Shown here: positions 52,901-63,882 of the stretch, one piece after another
Numbering within the stretch: the stretch's first letter is position 1
Layout: each line of letters begins with the position of its first letter
DNA from: Fibrobacter sp.
GTDB lineage: Bacteria; Fibrobacterota; Fibrobacteria; Fibrobacterales; Fibrobacteraceae
Length of the DNA stretch: 64,000 nt
NCBI GenBank assembly: GCA_024398815.1
Contig: JAKSIL010000011.1
Span: forward strand, 1 to 64,000
Direction of reading: 5' to 3'
Made by a program: the position numbers and the translations under genes
The notes under the pieces: model-generated
What the model was told of the DNA's origin: nothing
Databases searched by the model: none
What the model saw: only the letters and a program-made list of their open reading frames with translations

Positions 52901-55900
52901 TGAGGCGATGTTTGACGTGTCGGTCTCTCAACCGCCCTCAGGATGGACTATCACTCCGGCTGCTAATGTGGAAGTGCGTGGAGGAGGCGCTGGTGGCAAG
53001 ACCTTCTACAAGGTTATTGCTCCGATTAGCCAGGACGGCACTGTCAAGGATTTGTTCACTGTGACATTATCGTCTGATGCGGTTGCAGGAAATCTCTATT
53101 TCCAGCTGTCGTCTCCTTATAGCGCATGCTTGCCGGTGGACCCGAAGTACGCGAGGTTGTACAAGGTGGGCGATGCGACTGTCGTGCGCAGTGACCTGAA
53201 GACGTATTGTAACCTTTACAAGGAAGTTTGTGAAGAAAAGGGATACGATACGAAGAAAAATATCCCTGATTGCAACGACGGTGGGCTGTTGTCGACTTCT
53301 GTGGAATGGGTACGCGCTCAAGGAGACGAGTGCCATGAGCAGGCTCTCAACGAATCCTGGAAGTGCAAAACGTCTGCGTTGATAAAACTGTCGTCGGATA
53401 ATACCGGTGTTCCTGCGTATTGCGAGGTCATTATTCCTACGGAGAACAACAGCGTCGATAATCCGACAAGCGACCAGACGTATACACTTTATGCATCGGT
53501 GAAGAAAAAGAAATTCCCGGTGAAAGTCGATTTGGATGGTGCCCAGGACCCGAAAACTGCTGTTGTCGTGAAGTTCATCAGCGGCGAACGCGCTGGAGAA
53601 ACGGAGAAGTGCACTGCCGAGGATGCGAAAAAAGACTTGTGCGTTTATCAGGTCTATGCGGGTGACAGGCTGGAACTTTCTCACGAAGACAAGGGCGATG
53701 ACGAAAACCTGTTCAGTTATTGGACATGTTCCGGAACCAACTGTCCCGACGAAAATACCTATTACGCAAATATTTCCGTTTGGTCTTATCCGATTATTAC
53801 GGGAGACAATAAAATTATCGCCAATTTCAATAAGCATGACGAGCATTGCTTCTACGAAGACTTTGACGGGATGACGGCGTTCTGTGGCCCCGGTCAAACG
53901 CACTGCATAGATACTTGCAGGACTGTTCTTTCGAAGGGAGAGATTTGTGCAGCCAACGATGGAGCACAGGGCGGCGCTGCCGACTGGCTGATGGCGTTCA
54001 ATAATGCCAAGAAGGGCGATGCGCATCTGAAACCTCCTAAATTCAGTGAAGAAGGTGGTATCTATACCGAAAATACGAATAATGCGAACAACCAGAATGG
54101 AACCCAGTCCGTGATTTTCAGTTCCAGGGACGCAGGCCCGTATGGTGAAATGACGGCCATGTTCAATACGACTATCCTTAAAAAGGCGAATGGTAATGAC
54201 TTCTTGAATACGGGTCTTGTGTTTAGAGGAAAAATTGATGGGAGTAATTCTGAGTTCCTTATTTTGAACGTGTTCGGTGTGGGTAGCGAATCTAGTGCGC
54301 CGCTCTATGCGCGTGTGTGTAAAGTTGTTGGTCACAGCATTAACAACTACAATTCCGGGGATTGCCAAAATACGAGAATCTTTGGCTTGACGGTCTCGCC
54401 TACGGATATGGTGAAGATTTCCTTCACGCTTTCGGAAACAGATATCATGAGTCTTACGGCGCAAGTTGGCTCGTCAAAGGCGTATGCGACATTTGACTTG
54501 AGTCGGTACAATACAAATGATGAATTCCATAGACATGTCGGTTTCGACTTGTCGGACAAGGCTCTTTCGTTGTATGATATTGGCTGGCAGTCCAGTTCGT
54601 ATACTGAAAACTGCTTTGACGTTCCGACGGTCATGTGTTCGTTCAAGGCTAACTATATTGGCGGTCGTGTTCCGTTGGACGAAGATGTTTCTCCGTGGGT
54701 GGGCGTTTCCAGCTGGTTTGAAAGCAATAACTGCACTAAACTGTACTACTACAACGGTTGTGACAACAGTACGTCTTTGGAATATTGCAGTGGAATTATG
54801 ACGACGAAGAATCTTGAACTTCGCGACTCCATTTACCATTTCACAGAGAGAGGACAACATGGCGGTGCGACCAAGGATGCTAAAATCAAGATGAGCTGCC
54901 CGGGAACGCAGTCCAGCCTGGAGCTTTCAAATATGCTGTATAGCTGTGGTACTTTCTTTGTTGGGAATCAGGATAACTGCTCAGAACACGTTAGCATTTT
55001 GTCTGACACGAAACGCAGTAGCGGAACTACGGATATGGTTATCCCCGTGGGTGATGACCCGCTTCACGCAAAACGCAAAAATTTCCGCGGGGCAGAGCTC
55101 GTCATTGACGTGGAGTTCTATACAGCAGGAGACATTGAAGTGTTTATGGTTTCGGAATCGGGTATTGGTTCTCGCAAGGAAAGCTTGCCGGCCATGATTT
55201 CGGAGAGTGGAAGGCATTCTCTGAATGTCGATGTCTTGTCCAATGTGAATGGGTTCGATCCGGGCTCTGTCAAGGAAATTGTGATTCGCAATTCGGGCGC
55301 GTCCTTTGACGTGAAATATATTGCGACTCAGTGCCCGTATGTGTTGGGTATCGAATGCGGCATGCCAAAATTTAATCAGAGCTCGGGTAAGTGGGAATTC
55401 TCGACGCAGTTGTCGGGGGTAGCTTCGGCGACTTGCGATGCGACTTCTGCCCTGGGCGACAAAACGGGAGTCAAGTGCTCGAGCTATCAGAACTGGTCGT
55501 TCGGTTACGAAGGAAAGACGACACAGGAACTTCTGGACAAGATGAATAGTGAGGGACTTGAACCGGTGAAATTCAAAGTGGAAGCCTCTGTCAATGGTAA
55601 CACTGCAGAATGCGAAGTGACGTCAAATAATATTGAACCGATGAAGGACATTGAATGTAGTGTCGCTGGCGAGTCTGTGACACAGGGATCCGGAGTGCCG
55701 TCGTTCAAGTTTAAGATAGATTCTGGCACTTGCCCTGAAACGGGATGCCCTTACACGGTGACTTTTGGAGGCGTAGAAGTTCTTAATGCTTCGGCAAGGT
55801 CTGGTGAAGAGCAGACCGTGTCGGCACCCAATAACTCCAGCGGTAACGCTTTGTCTGTAGGTAGCTATACCTACAAGGTGGAAAGCTATGGAAAATCTTG

Positions 55901-57491
55901 TTCAAGGTCGGTAAAAGTGGTAAAACCGGAAGGACAGGCGCCGACTGGTGTCACTTGCAATGTTGACAATTCAGGGTCGCTTACTGCAAATATCACCAAT
56001 CCGGACAATGTGACATACAGTTATGCATTTGCCGTACATGATGGCATCGGCAACAGTTTGTCGACACCGCAGACAGGTACGTCGAATGCGACTTCGTTGA
56101 CATTTACCGAGGCCCCGCCCAATGCCGCTGGCACGTATAAGTATGTACTCAGCATACAGTATAACGGCAGCAAGCAGGAATGCGCTCCCGCTTATACCGT
56201 CAGCAATCCGATATCGGCAACTTGCCCGTCTTCGACAATAGAAGTGGACGAAGGTTCAAGTGTGCCGGCTAGTGTGACGACGGCTGGTTGCGAGTCTGGA
56301 TGTACGTACAAAGTTTTGACATCGGGTGGACTTGAAAAAACGAGCGGTTCGATTAGCAACAATCAGGCTTCGTTCTCCTTTAGTGATGTGAATGCTTCGG
56401 GCGAAAATACCTACACCTTCAAGGCGACAAGAACCAGTGACAGCAAGACTGCGGAATGCCCGATAAAAGTAGATTTTATATCTACAACGGGAGATTGCCA
56501 TTGCACTTGTTCCAGTGGATGCAGTCATGTGATTACCTCTGGATGGAATTCGGGCAATACAAGCGGTTGCTACTTTACAAAGACGGGTGATTTTGTTGGC
56601 CCCTATGCGGGTTCCAAGGTGAGCATTAACGGAAGGGATTTTGTGGATACTCATGTTGGCTGGAGTGATGTTGCAAACGTTCCTAAAGTGGATGGAGGTT
56701 GGTATATCCAGTTTAAGGATTTCCGTTCGGGCGCCAATGCTGATTTTGATGGTGGAACTCCGAATTGTGCCGGAGGCTCCGATCCTACGCCGGAAAGCAG
56801 CGCTAGTGTCGCAAGTTCGAGTGCCGCGGCCGGCTGTCATTGCTCGGATTACTGCTCTACTGGGTGCGGTAGCTTGCAGACTAATGGCGGCAATGGCGGT
56901 GGTGGCTCCGTAAGCAATGCGTTCTGCTTGTTCACGACGAAGGTCCTTACCATTAATGAAAACAATGATAAGTACCCGATATACGTTAATGGAATTAGAA
57001 CATACTATTGCGATGGCGAATCGTCTTGTGCCACCAGCATTAGAAACCATAACGTGCCTAAAGTGGATGGAGGCTACTATATCCAAGTTCCCCAGGCTGG
57101 TGAATGGATTAAGGTTACCGGAACTTCCGGCACGCAACCTGATTGCTCTGCTGGAATTGGTGGCGGTTCCGATGAATCTAGCTCCAATTCGGGTTCTGGT
57201 TCTGCTTCCGGTACTGGAGGGAATGCACAAAAGATTGATAATTGGAGTAATGGAGTAACTCTTAATCCGGGTGTTTATGATGTTTCCCAGTGCAACAATT
57301 CCGGTTCTGGTGCGCGTCAGATGCAAATTTATTCGACCGTTTCGAACTGCTGGAGCCTTGTGTCGACAGCTTCTGGTACGGGATATTGGAACAATAGAAG
57401 CGGAAATTGCGATGGTCAAGCAACCGTTACGTTCCCGACTCGTGTGACGGTTCCTGAAGGCACTACTGTGAATTTGAGAGGCTGCTGGTAG
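49986..57491 (+). CDS. Giant PilX/GspK-like protein with multidomain ectodomain
   Basis: A 2501-residue protein. The ATG at 49986 follows GAGGAGG. The N-terminus 'MFLNKKG' and helix 'VSIVAVLLFMMVATIAG' look like a prepilin, but position 5 is Ala instead of Glu, as in tip subunits GspK/PilX. The first 790 residues include a PilX-like part and a beta-helix-like stretch (about 165-300). A Gly/Asn-rich linker follows (about 778-815). Later parts include an InlB-like repeat (about 1170-1285, 'YWTCSGTNCPDE'), a LamG-like beta sandwich (about 1285-1540), three Ig-like units (about 1888-2168), two Cys-rich repeats (about 2168-2387) and Ser/Gly linkers. It is rich in Cys throughout. The likely role is a surface adhesin at a pilus tip; this is inferred from order and domains. 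Substrate is unknown. Confidence 0.8.
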   Translation: MFLNKKGVSIVAVLLFMMVATIAGTAAFKWLTSEGRSSASRMAQQSAYSAAMAGIDNARAWMTNNGHDVGGLVRQYFEGGKNPILLDNVLSQGDVGRNYHVWLTGVDASSARYKMKILSKGWKAQDSTSSYRAVAILEVSGLYRVALPVQQARVRALPFNYTYFGGTMKNHGTANLTSVLINGNWEGNPNHVGENFIVTGNAQLSGNDIDIGGTACIGGNLNVDNGMDVTDIYVYGETKNFGMKTRGVSNNAFFDGPVTQGNKGGVRIGGNLTSTNIINTHQGAGSYYFTVEGNMCLEDTAQVRIGAAQTNGAATGNAQFAVPFTVKGDVWIPIHNSFFNVSSKNNSTLEDFSSVYNMILLGDNSNSKLYIADGHPYADYKNMRDAKSFIETNGMNKTNTTGEKWTGEKYSPYVYVPQKDDMYYFYYVEPGITDVDFVKTADNLARYYVGGQPIRNNMRNETNEYHYGSGVPYKKSPYCKLGNEQRPECHVAPWFQSKGTLSNNMSESNKPECAKAVKDVCDATWEKRPGCDGSKFFVPDMIKTAYDVFKDYANKGCAANITKWGGNVARQLNDCYSKMLESEDSRKNNLYNGYLVVNITSFEDSGDETYLNGRFIVIISGSPTTMKLPPTLDEEEQKGYVFMYVKERMLQNAQIMPAKDQAGVNYNYFIYTLSNLGGGAENPNYDPVRCQAECWVPAWNSYDYNCQQKYCRKSTGDQKVMFNNATLHGSFYAVAEKCAKIPDLMLKSSVSNEEMVADMTDNLIICPIDQQHCGGIRDPGDGNNGGNNGGNGGNGGNAGGAGGAGGNAGGNNGGFDSYYVAMATQLDVSLVSQYEAEERQPQVYDEVTPSYVVLPRIIYITQDPDGTLSDYFSVVNVNGGNVEKEMQNVTCEGNIATTGELRLNNGDFIPEDHYKCEYTPSEGDYGTVPFYLVVNGLKDATADVSFVEDDVEVESGTTKKVSVSLSPVNSGNEAMFDVSVSQPPSGWTITPAANVEVRGGGAGGKTFYKVIAPISQDGTVKDLFTVTLSSDAVAGNLYFQLSSPYSACLPVDPKYARLYKVGDATVVRSDLKTYCNLYKEVCEEKGYDTKKNIPDCNDGGLLSTSVEWVRAQGDECHEQALNESWKCKTSALIKLSSDNTGVPAYCEVIIPTENNSVDNPTSDQTYTLYASVKKKKFPVKVDLDGAQDPKTAVVVKFISGERAGETEKCTAEDAKKDLCVYQVYAGDRLELSHEDKGDDENLFSYWTCSGTNCPDENTYYANISVWSYPIITGDNKIIANFNKHDEHCFYEDFDGMTAFCGPGQTHCIDTCRTVLSKGEICAANDGAQGGAADWLMAFNNAKKGDAHLKPPKFSEEGGIYTENTNNANNQNGTQSVIFSSRDAGPYGEMTAMFNTTILKKANGNDFLNTGLVFRGKIDGSNSEFLILNVFGVGSESSAPLYARVCKVVGHSINNYNSGDCQNTRIFGLTVSPTDMVKISFTLSETDIMSLTAQVGSSKAYATFDLSRYNTNDEFHRHVGFDLSDKALSLYDIGWQSSSYTENCFDVPTVMCSFKANYIGGRVPLDEDVSPWVGVSSWFESNNCTKLYYYNGCDNSTSLEYCSGIMTTKNLELRDSIYHFTERGQHGGATKDAKIKMSCPGTQSSLELSNMLYSCGTFFVGNQDNCSEHVSILSDTKRSSGTTDMVIPVGDDPLHAKRKNFRGAELVIDVEFYTAGDIEVFMVSESGIGSRKESLPAMISESGRHSLNVDVLSNVNGFDPGSVKEIVIRNSGASFDVKYIATQCPYVLGIECGMPKFNQSSGKWEFSTQLSGVASATCDATSALGDKTGVKCSSYQNWSFGYEGKTTQELLDKMNSEGLEPVKFKVEASVNGNTAECEVTSNNIEPMKDIECSVAGESVTQGSGVPSFKFKIDSGTCPETGCPYTVTFGGVEVLNASARSGEEQTVSAPNNSSGNALSVGSYTYKVESYGKSCSRSVKVVKPEGQAPTGVTCNVDNSGSLTANITNPDNVTYSYAFAVHDGIGNSLSTPQTGTSNATSLTFTEAPPNAAGTYKYVLSIQYNGSKQECAPAYTVSNPISATCPSSTIEVDEGSSVPASVTTAGCESGCTYKVLTSGGLEKTSGSISNNQASFSFSDVNASGENTYTFKATRTSDSKTAECPIKVDFISTTGDCHCTCSSGCSHVITSGWNSGNTSGCYFTKTGDFVGPYAGSKVSINGRDFVDTHVGWSDVANVPKVDGGWYIQFKDFRSGANADFDGGTPNCAGGSDPTPESSASVASSSAAAGCHCSDYCSTGCGSLQTNGGNGGGGSVSNAFCLFTTKVLTINENNDKYPIYVNGIRTYYCDGESSCATSIRNHNVPKVDGGYYIQVPQAGEWIKVTGTSGTQPDCSAGIGGGSDESSSNSGSGSASGTGGNAQKIDNWSNGVTLNPGVYDVSQCNNSGSGARQMQIYSTVSNCWSLVSTASGTGYWNNRSGNCDGQATVTFPTRVTVPEGTTVNLRGCW
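56492..57150 (+). repeat. Two Cys-rich repeats in the giant pilin-like protein
   Basis: Two units of about 95-105 residues start 'CHCTCSSGC' (56495) and 'CHCSDYCSTGC' (56833) and both contain 'VPKVDGGWYIQ/VPKVDGGYYIQ' and end in Pro-x-Cys. They are joined by a Ser/Ala linker ('SSASVASSSAAAG'). At DNA level the CCTAAAGTGGATGGAGG core is identical in both. Confidence 0.75.
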
Positions 57492-59816
<2,325 letters not shown>

Positions 59817-59828
59817 GCTGCGCTTTGT

Positions 59829-59915
59829 GGATCCCGTTCGGGGGCTTTGCCCCCTCCAGGATGACTGCAAAAGACAACGTCACCCTGGAGCGCAGCAACG
59901 GGGTCCAGGATGATG
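59829..59915. repeat. Pair of REP-like palindromic elements after icd
   Basis: Two related quasi-palindromes: 59829-59865 with a GGGGGC-TTT-GCCCCC hairpin, and 59879-59915 with TCACCCTGGA pairing with TCCAGGATGA. Both end in TCCAGGATGA, and the reverse of the first resembles the start of the second (GTCAT/CCCTGGAG...AACGGG). This is the look of a dispersed REP-type intergenic repeat; genome-wide copies cannot be checked here. Confidence 0.6.
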
Positions 59916-59927
59916 TAACCGACTGAA

Positions 59928-60004
59928 CCTCGAACTTCGCACCTCGAGCCTCATACCTCATACCTCATACCTAATAACTCATAACTCATAACTCATAACT
60001 CATA
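59928..60004 (+). repeat. Heptanucleotide tandem repeat upstream of trmO
   Basis: Eleven 7-base units in exact register: three degenerate ones, then CCTCATA three times, CCTAATA once and ACTCATA four times, followed by a partial unit that runs into TATAATG at the trmO start. The units become more uniform toward the gene. Confidence 0.85.
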
Positions 60005-60010
60005 ACTATA

Positions 60011-60787
60011 ATGTCTCCTATCGGTACGTTTTTCGGCGAAGCGAACTACAAATACGACGTCCCTCGTCAAGGGCGCCTGTTTGCAGGGCATCCGGGGCGT
60101 ATCGAACTTGCGCATGGGCGGAACTTCGAGACGGCGCTTCGCGATTTGGAAGGCTTTGAACGCATCTGGGTGATTTTCCTGTTCCATGAAAACGAAGGCT
60201 GGCGCCCGACGACGCGTCCGCCTGTGCCTGCTCCGGGCAAGGAACGCATAGGCACGTTCGCAAGCCGCAGCCCTTACCGGCCGAATCCGATAGGTCTCAG
60301 CTGTGTGCGTCTTTTGCGAATCGAAGGCCTTACTTTGTATGTGGACGAAGCGGATTTGCTGAACGAAACTCCGATTCTCGACATCAAGCCGTACATTCCG
60401 ATGGCCGACGCCTTCCCGGAAGCGAAAGCGGGCTGGGTCGATGAACAGATAAAAGAATCTTGGACTGTTGAAACAACACTTGCTTTTGAAGAACAGAATC
60501 AGTGGCTGCGCAAGAATTCGGAATTTGACCTTTTGAGTTTTGCACAAGTGCAACTTCGTCGAGGTCCTTTCGATGACAGCCGCTGTCGTGTTGCCGTAGA
60601 TGAAAATTTCTGCACGGGAACGCTTGCCTATCGTACTTTCCGCATCGATTTTTCGTACAATTTGGAATATAGGCAAATTACGTTATTGGCTGTTCGAAGC
60701 GGCTATTCTGCTGAGGATTTGGCCGATTCCGATGATAAATATGGTGATAAATCACTACACACGGATTTTTTAGCCGCATTCTATTAG
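60011..60787 (+). CDS. trmO: tRNA (N6-threonylcarbamoyladenosine(37)-N6)-methyltransferase TrmO
   Basis: Methylates the t6A made by the TsaD pathway in certain tRNAs, using SAM in a beta-barrel fold. The 258-residue protein has the family marks 'PRQGRLFAGHPGRIEL', 'LEGFERIWVIFLFHENEGW' and 'GTFASRSPYRPNPIGLS', and in the C-terminal extension 'LDIKPYIPMADAF'. The ATG at 60011 overlaps a perfect TATAAT; no ribosome site is visible because the heptamer array reaches the start. Confidence 0.9.
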   Translation: MSPIGTFFGEANYKYDVPRQGRLFAGHPGRIELAHGRNFETALRDLEGFERIWVIFLFHENEGWRPTTRPPVPAPGKERIGTFASRSPYRPNPIGLSCVRLLRIEGLTLYVDEADLLNETPILDIKPYIPMADAFPEAKAGWVDEQIKESWTVETTLAFEEQNQWLRKNSEFDLLSFAQVQLRRGPFDDSRCRVAVDENFCTGTLAYRTFRIDFSYNLEYRQITLLAVRSGYSAEDLADSDDKYGDKSLHTDFLAAFY

Positions 60788-60846
60788 AAATTTGAAAATT
60801 GAGTGTATATTATTCCATATACGGATAGCGAAAAGGTTGTACGAAT

Positions 60847-63800
60847 ATGGATATGTTGATGTTGAATAGCTATGCGGCGGTTTCGTTTGTAATCGTTGTG
60901 TTTACGCTTTGGGCGATTGCTCGTATTTGGAAATTGGGTGCGGCAGGAAAATGTTTGTCTGTTGCTGGCATTTGGGCTATTGTTAGCGTTGTCAGTTATT
61001 TTGTTCGTGTTATGAGCGGTAGCGTGTCTGTGTTTTCGTGGATGACCACGGTACACTTGATAAGCATTGATTTTGCGTTGTACTTTTTCGCGGCTTACAT
61101 TCTTTATTATACGGAATTCAAGGAAGTAAAGAAAGTTGAAATTGCGAAGAAGATTTTCCAGGTAGTCATCGCCATCGATGTCGTGGCTCTTTTAATCAAT
61201 CCGTTTTTTAATGTTGTTGTCGATTTCGTTTTCAGGGACCCGGTGCCGCTCTATTCTAAAATCACGTATGGCAGCGAACATTTCTTGTATTTTATGCACA
61301 TTTCGATTGCCTATGCGTTGATTGCGTCTGTTTTGGCTTTGGTGAGCGTGCGCATTCGCTTGACGCCGAAGGAATTTAGAAAGCAATACACCACGACATT
61401 GGTCGCTTTGTCGATAATATTGTTGGCAAATTTCTGTTCCGTATTCATCTATGGAAATCGCGGCTACCTGAACTATTCCGTGACCGCTTATTGTTTGATG
61501 TTCGATTTTATGTATCTGTTCGTGTACCGTTTGTCAAAGTACATTATGCTGGCGTATTACAAGGATAGCGTTTTTGAAAATGTGGACCAGGCCATAGTCT
61601 TGTTCGACTACAACGATAGATTGCTTATAAAGAATACGAAGGCAATGAAACTGCTTTCGAATGTGAATTTTGAAAGAGGCTTGATGCGCCCGAAGTTCGA
61701 GGAACTGTGCAATGTTGCTCTTGGCTCGGAAACGGATTTGGACACAGCGATGGTTCAGAACTTTGTCAGCACTCCGTTTGGAGAACTTCCGTGTCGTTGC
61801 GATTTTAGAAGAATGAAAAATACTGATGGTCAGCTTTTGGGCTATTTGTATGTATTTTCTGATATCGGCTTTGAAACGGATTCCCTTACGGGTTTCCATA
61901 ATTGGAGTGGCTTTAAAAATTTTGCAGAAGAAAATCTGAATCGGTTCACGACTCCATTGACAGTTGTGGTTGCGGATATCAATAACTTGTCTACGATAAA
62001 TAGCGTAAGCGGCCGTGATAAAGGGGACCAGATTCTCAAATCGTTTGCTGAGGTCTTGAAAAAGACATTTTCGGGAAATTCGTATTTTGTTCGCGGTGAA
62101 AATGCGGAATTGATTGTGATTTGCCTCGATATGAGTTTTGCATTGATTTCCGAAAAAATGGATTATGTTCAGGCGGACTTCAGTGGGCATTTCTTGTATG
62201 TCGTTCAGCAGACCGATGATGGCCGGACGGATATTTTGGCGGCTGTCGAAAATGCAGAAAAAACGTTACGGCAAAAGAAAATGCTCAACAGCAAATCAAA
62301 GCATTCCGAAATCTTGAATGCCATGAAAAAAATGCTGAGGGAATACAATAGCGACGCTGACGCTCAAGTGAAAAGGATGCAGTTGATTTGTCAGAAATTG
62401 GGTGAACGCGTTGGGCTTGTGGATAACCAGCCGAGTGAACTGCAACTTTTGTGTGTGCTCCATGATGTCGGTAACATTGGCATTCCTCGTGAAATACTCA
62501 ATAAACCCGACAAGTTGACTCCGGAAGAGTGGAAAAAAGTCCAGACGCACCCGGCTAGGGGCTCGCAGATTGCGAAAAGTTCCAAGAACTTCGCGGCTGT
62601 GGCCGATGCCATTTTACACCATCACGAGCGCTGGGATGGCAACGGGTACCCTGACGGATTGCGTTGCGAATCAATTCCGCTTTTGTCCCGTATTTTTGCC
62701 GTGGTGGATTCCTATGATGCCATGACGCATAAGCGCTCCTTTAGGCCAGCCATGTCAAAAGACGTTGCCATCGCAGAGCTTCGCGCGTGTGCCGGCACTC
62801 AGTTTGATTCGTCCATCGTCGCTGATTTTTTGGCCGTCTTGAAAAAGCTCGAAAATGACCCCGAATATGTTGAATTGGAAAAAAACGAAAAAGAAGGGAA
62901 GGTGGATTCCGGTGAATTTACTCTCAATGCGATGGCTTCGTCAAATGGAGGCCTTGGTGGAGAGAAACTCAGTGAACGCCATGTCCACTCCATTCGCTAC
63001 AGCCGCTACATATTGGATGCGAAGAATAACGTGGTGTCTGTTGACAATATGTTCGAAGTGATGACCGGCTATTCTAGGGAACACATTCGCGAATATGGGC
63101 TTTCGCAAATGGACTTGATTCCGCAAGAGGACCAGACGGAATATTTGTGCCTGTTGTCTGAAACCATCGCCAACAATCCGATTGCGTATTTCGAACACCG
63201 CATGAGATGCAAAAATGACACGAATATTTACGTGTTTTGCATTGGAAAACTTTTTTACGATTCCGCCGCTCGTGAAACGCGAACGGAAATCATCATTCAC
63301 GATTGCTCAAATACCTATGCCATGAAAATGCTTGCCATGGACGAAAAGGCCAAAGGCGAAAAACAGCGGCAGAGCTGGGAAAATATGTACCGCAAGGATG
63401 CGCTCACCGGGCTTTTGACAAGGTCTGCGTTCCAGAGTGATGTCGAAGAGAAATTGCTTGACGACAATGTCCGCGTGATGTTCCTGATGATTGACGTTGA
63501 CGAGTTTAAACAATACAACGACACGTTCGGCCATAGGGCCGGCGACAATTTCCTGGTCCTGGTATCCCAGGCAATCCAGAGTGCGCTCCGTGGAAGCGAT
63601 TTGGCGTGCCGTATGGGGGGCGATGAATTTGCTGCAGCACTGTTCTTTAAGCGAGAATGCCAAACTGAATTTATGTGTAAACGCGCCCAGCAGATATACG
63701 AAAAAGTGGCGTCGATGATAGTCAAAGAAAATGATAAAGGCTCCATTTCGATGGGAGCCGCAATAGCCGAAAACAAGGATGAGTCTTTTGTTCAGTTGTA

Positions 63801-63882
63801 CGAATCTGCTGACAGGGCTTTGTACAATTCCAAGAACGAAGGCCGTGGCCGATTAAGTATCGGAAATGCCGTCAACCAGTAA
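60847..63882 (+). CDS. 7TM / degenerate GGDEF / HD-GYP / PAS / GGDEF signalling protein
   Basis: A 1011-residue inner-membrane protein. Residues about 1-225 hold about seven membrane segments (7TM-type sensor). A short PAS-like part precedes a degenerate GGDEF (about 335-470) with 'VRGENAEL' near 413 where GGDEF should be. An HD-GYP domain follows (about 505-660; 'HDVGNIGIPREI', 'HHERWDGNGYPDGL'), then a PAS (about 715-815) and an intact GGDEF (about 835-1005): 'DALTGLLTRSAF', 'DVDEFKQYNDTFGHRAGDNFL', 'RMGGDEFAAAL'. An inhibitory RxxD site ('RGSD') lies five residues before GGDEF. It could both make and break cyclic di-GMP. Asp in 'AGD' argues against the cGAMP-type (Hypr) variant. Confidence 0.9.
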   Translation: MDMLMLNSYAAVSFVIVVFTLWAIARIWKLGAAGKCLSVAGIWAIVSVVSYFVRVMSGSVSVFSWMTTVHLISIDFALYFFAAYILYYTEFKEVKKVEIAKKIFQVVIAIDVVALLINPFFNVVVDFVFRDPVPLYSKITYGSEHFLYFMHISIAYALIASVLALVSVRIRLTPKEFRKQYTTTLVALSIILLANFCSVFIYGNRGYLNYSVTAYCLMFDFMYLFVYRLSKYIMLAYYKDSVFENVDQAIVLFDYNDRLLIKNTKAMKLLSNVNFERGLMRPKFEELCNVALGSETDLDTAMVQNFVSTPFGELPCRCDFRRMKNTDGQLLGYLYVFSDIGFETDSLTGFHNWSGFKNFAEENLNRFTTPLTVVVADINNLSTINSVSGRDKGDQILKSFAEVLKKTFSGNSYFVRGENAELIVICLDMSFALISEKMDYVQADFSGHFLYVVQQTDDGRTDILAAVENAEKTLRQKKMLNSKSKHSEILNAMKKMLREYNSDADAQVKRMQLICQKLGERVGLVDNQPSELQLLCVLHDVGNIGIPREILNKPDKLTPEEWKKVQTHPARGSQIAKSSKNFAAVADAILHHHERWDGNGYPDGLRCESIPLLSRIFAVVDSYDAMTHKRSFRPAMSKDVAIAELRACAGTQFDSSIVADFLAVLKKLENDPEYVELEKNEKEGKVDSGEFTLNAMASSNGGLGGEKLSERHVHSIRYSRYILDAKNNVVSVDNMFEVMTGYSREHIREYGLSQMDLIPQEDQTEYLCLLSETIANNPIAYFEHRMRCKNDTNIYVFCIGKLFYDSAARETRTEIIIHDCSNTYAMKMLAMDEKAKGEKQRQSWENMYRKDALTGLLTRSAFQSDVEEKLLDDNVRVMFLMIDVDEFKQYNDTFGHRAGDNFLVLVSQAIQSALRGSDLACRMGGDEFAAALFFKRECQTEFMCKRAQQIYEKVASMIVKENDKGSISMGAAIAENKDESFVQLYESADRALYNSKNEGRGRLSIGNAVNQ

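Noticed and set aside
59928-60004. CRISPR array
   Set aside because: Units are only 7 bases long with no spacers; it is a simple tandem repeat.
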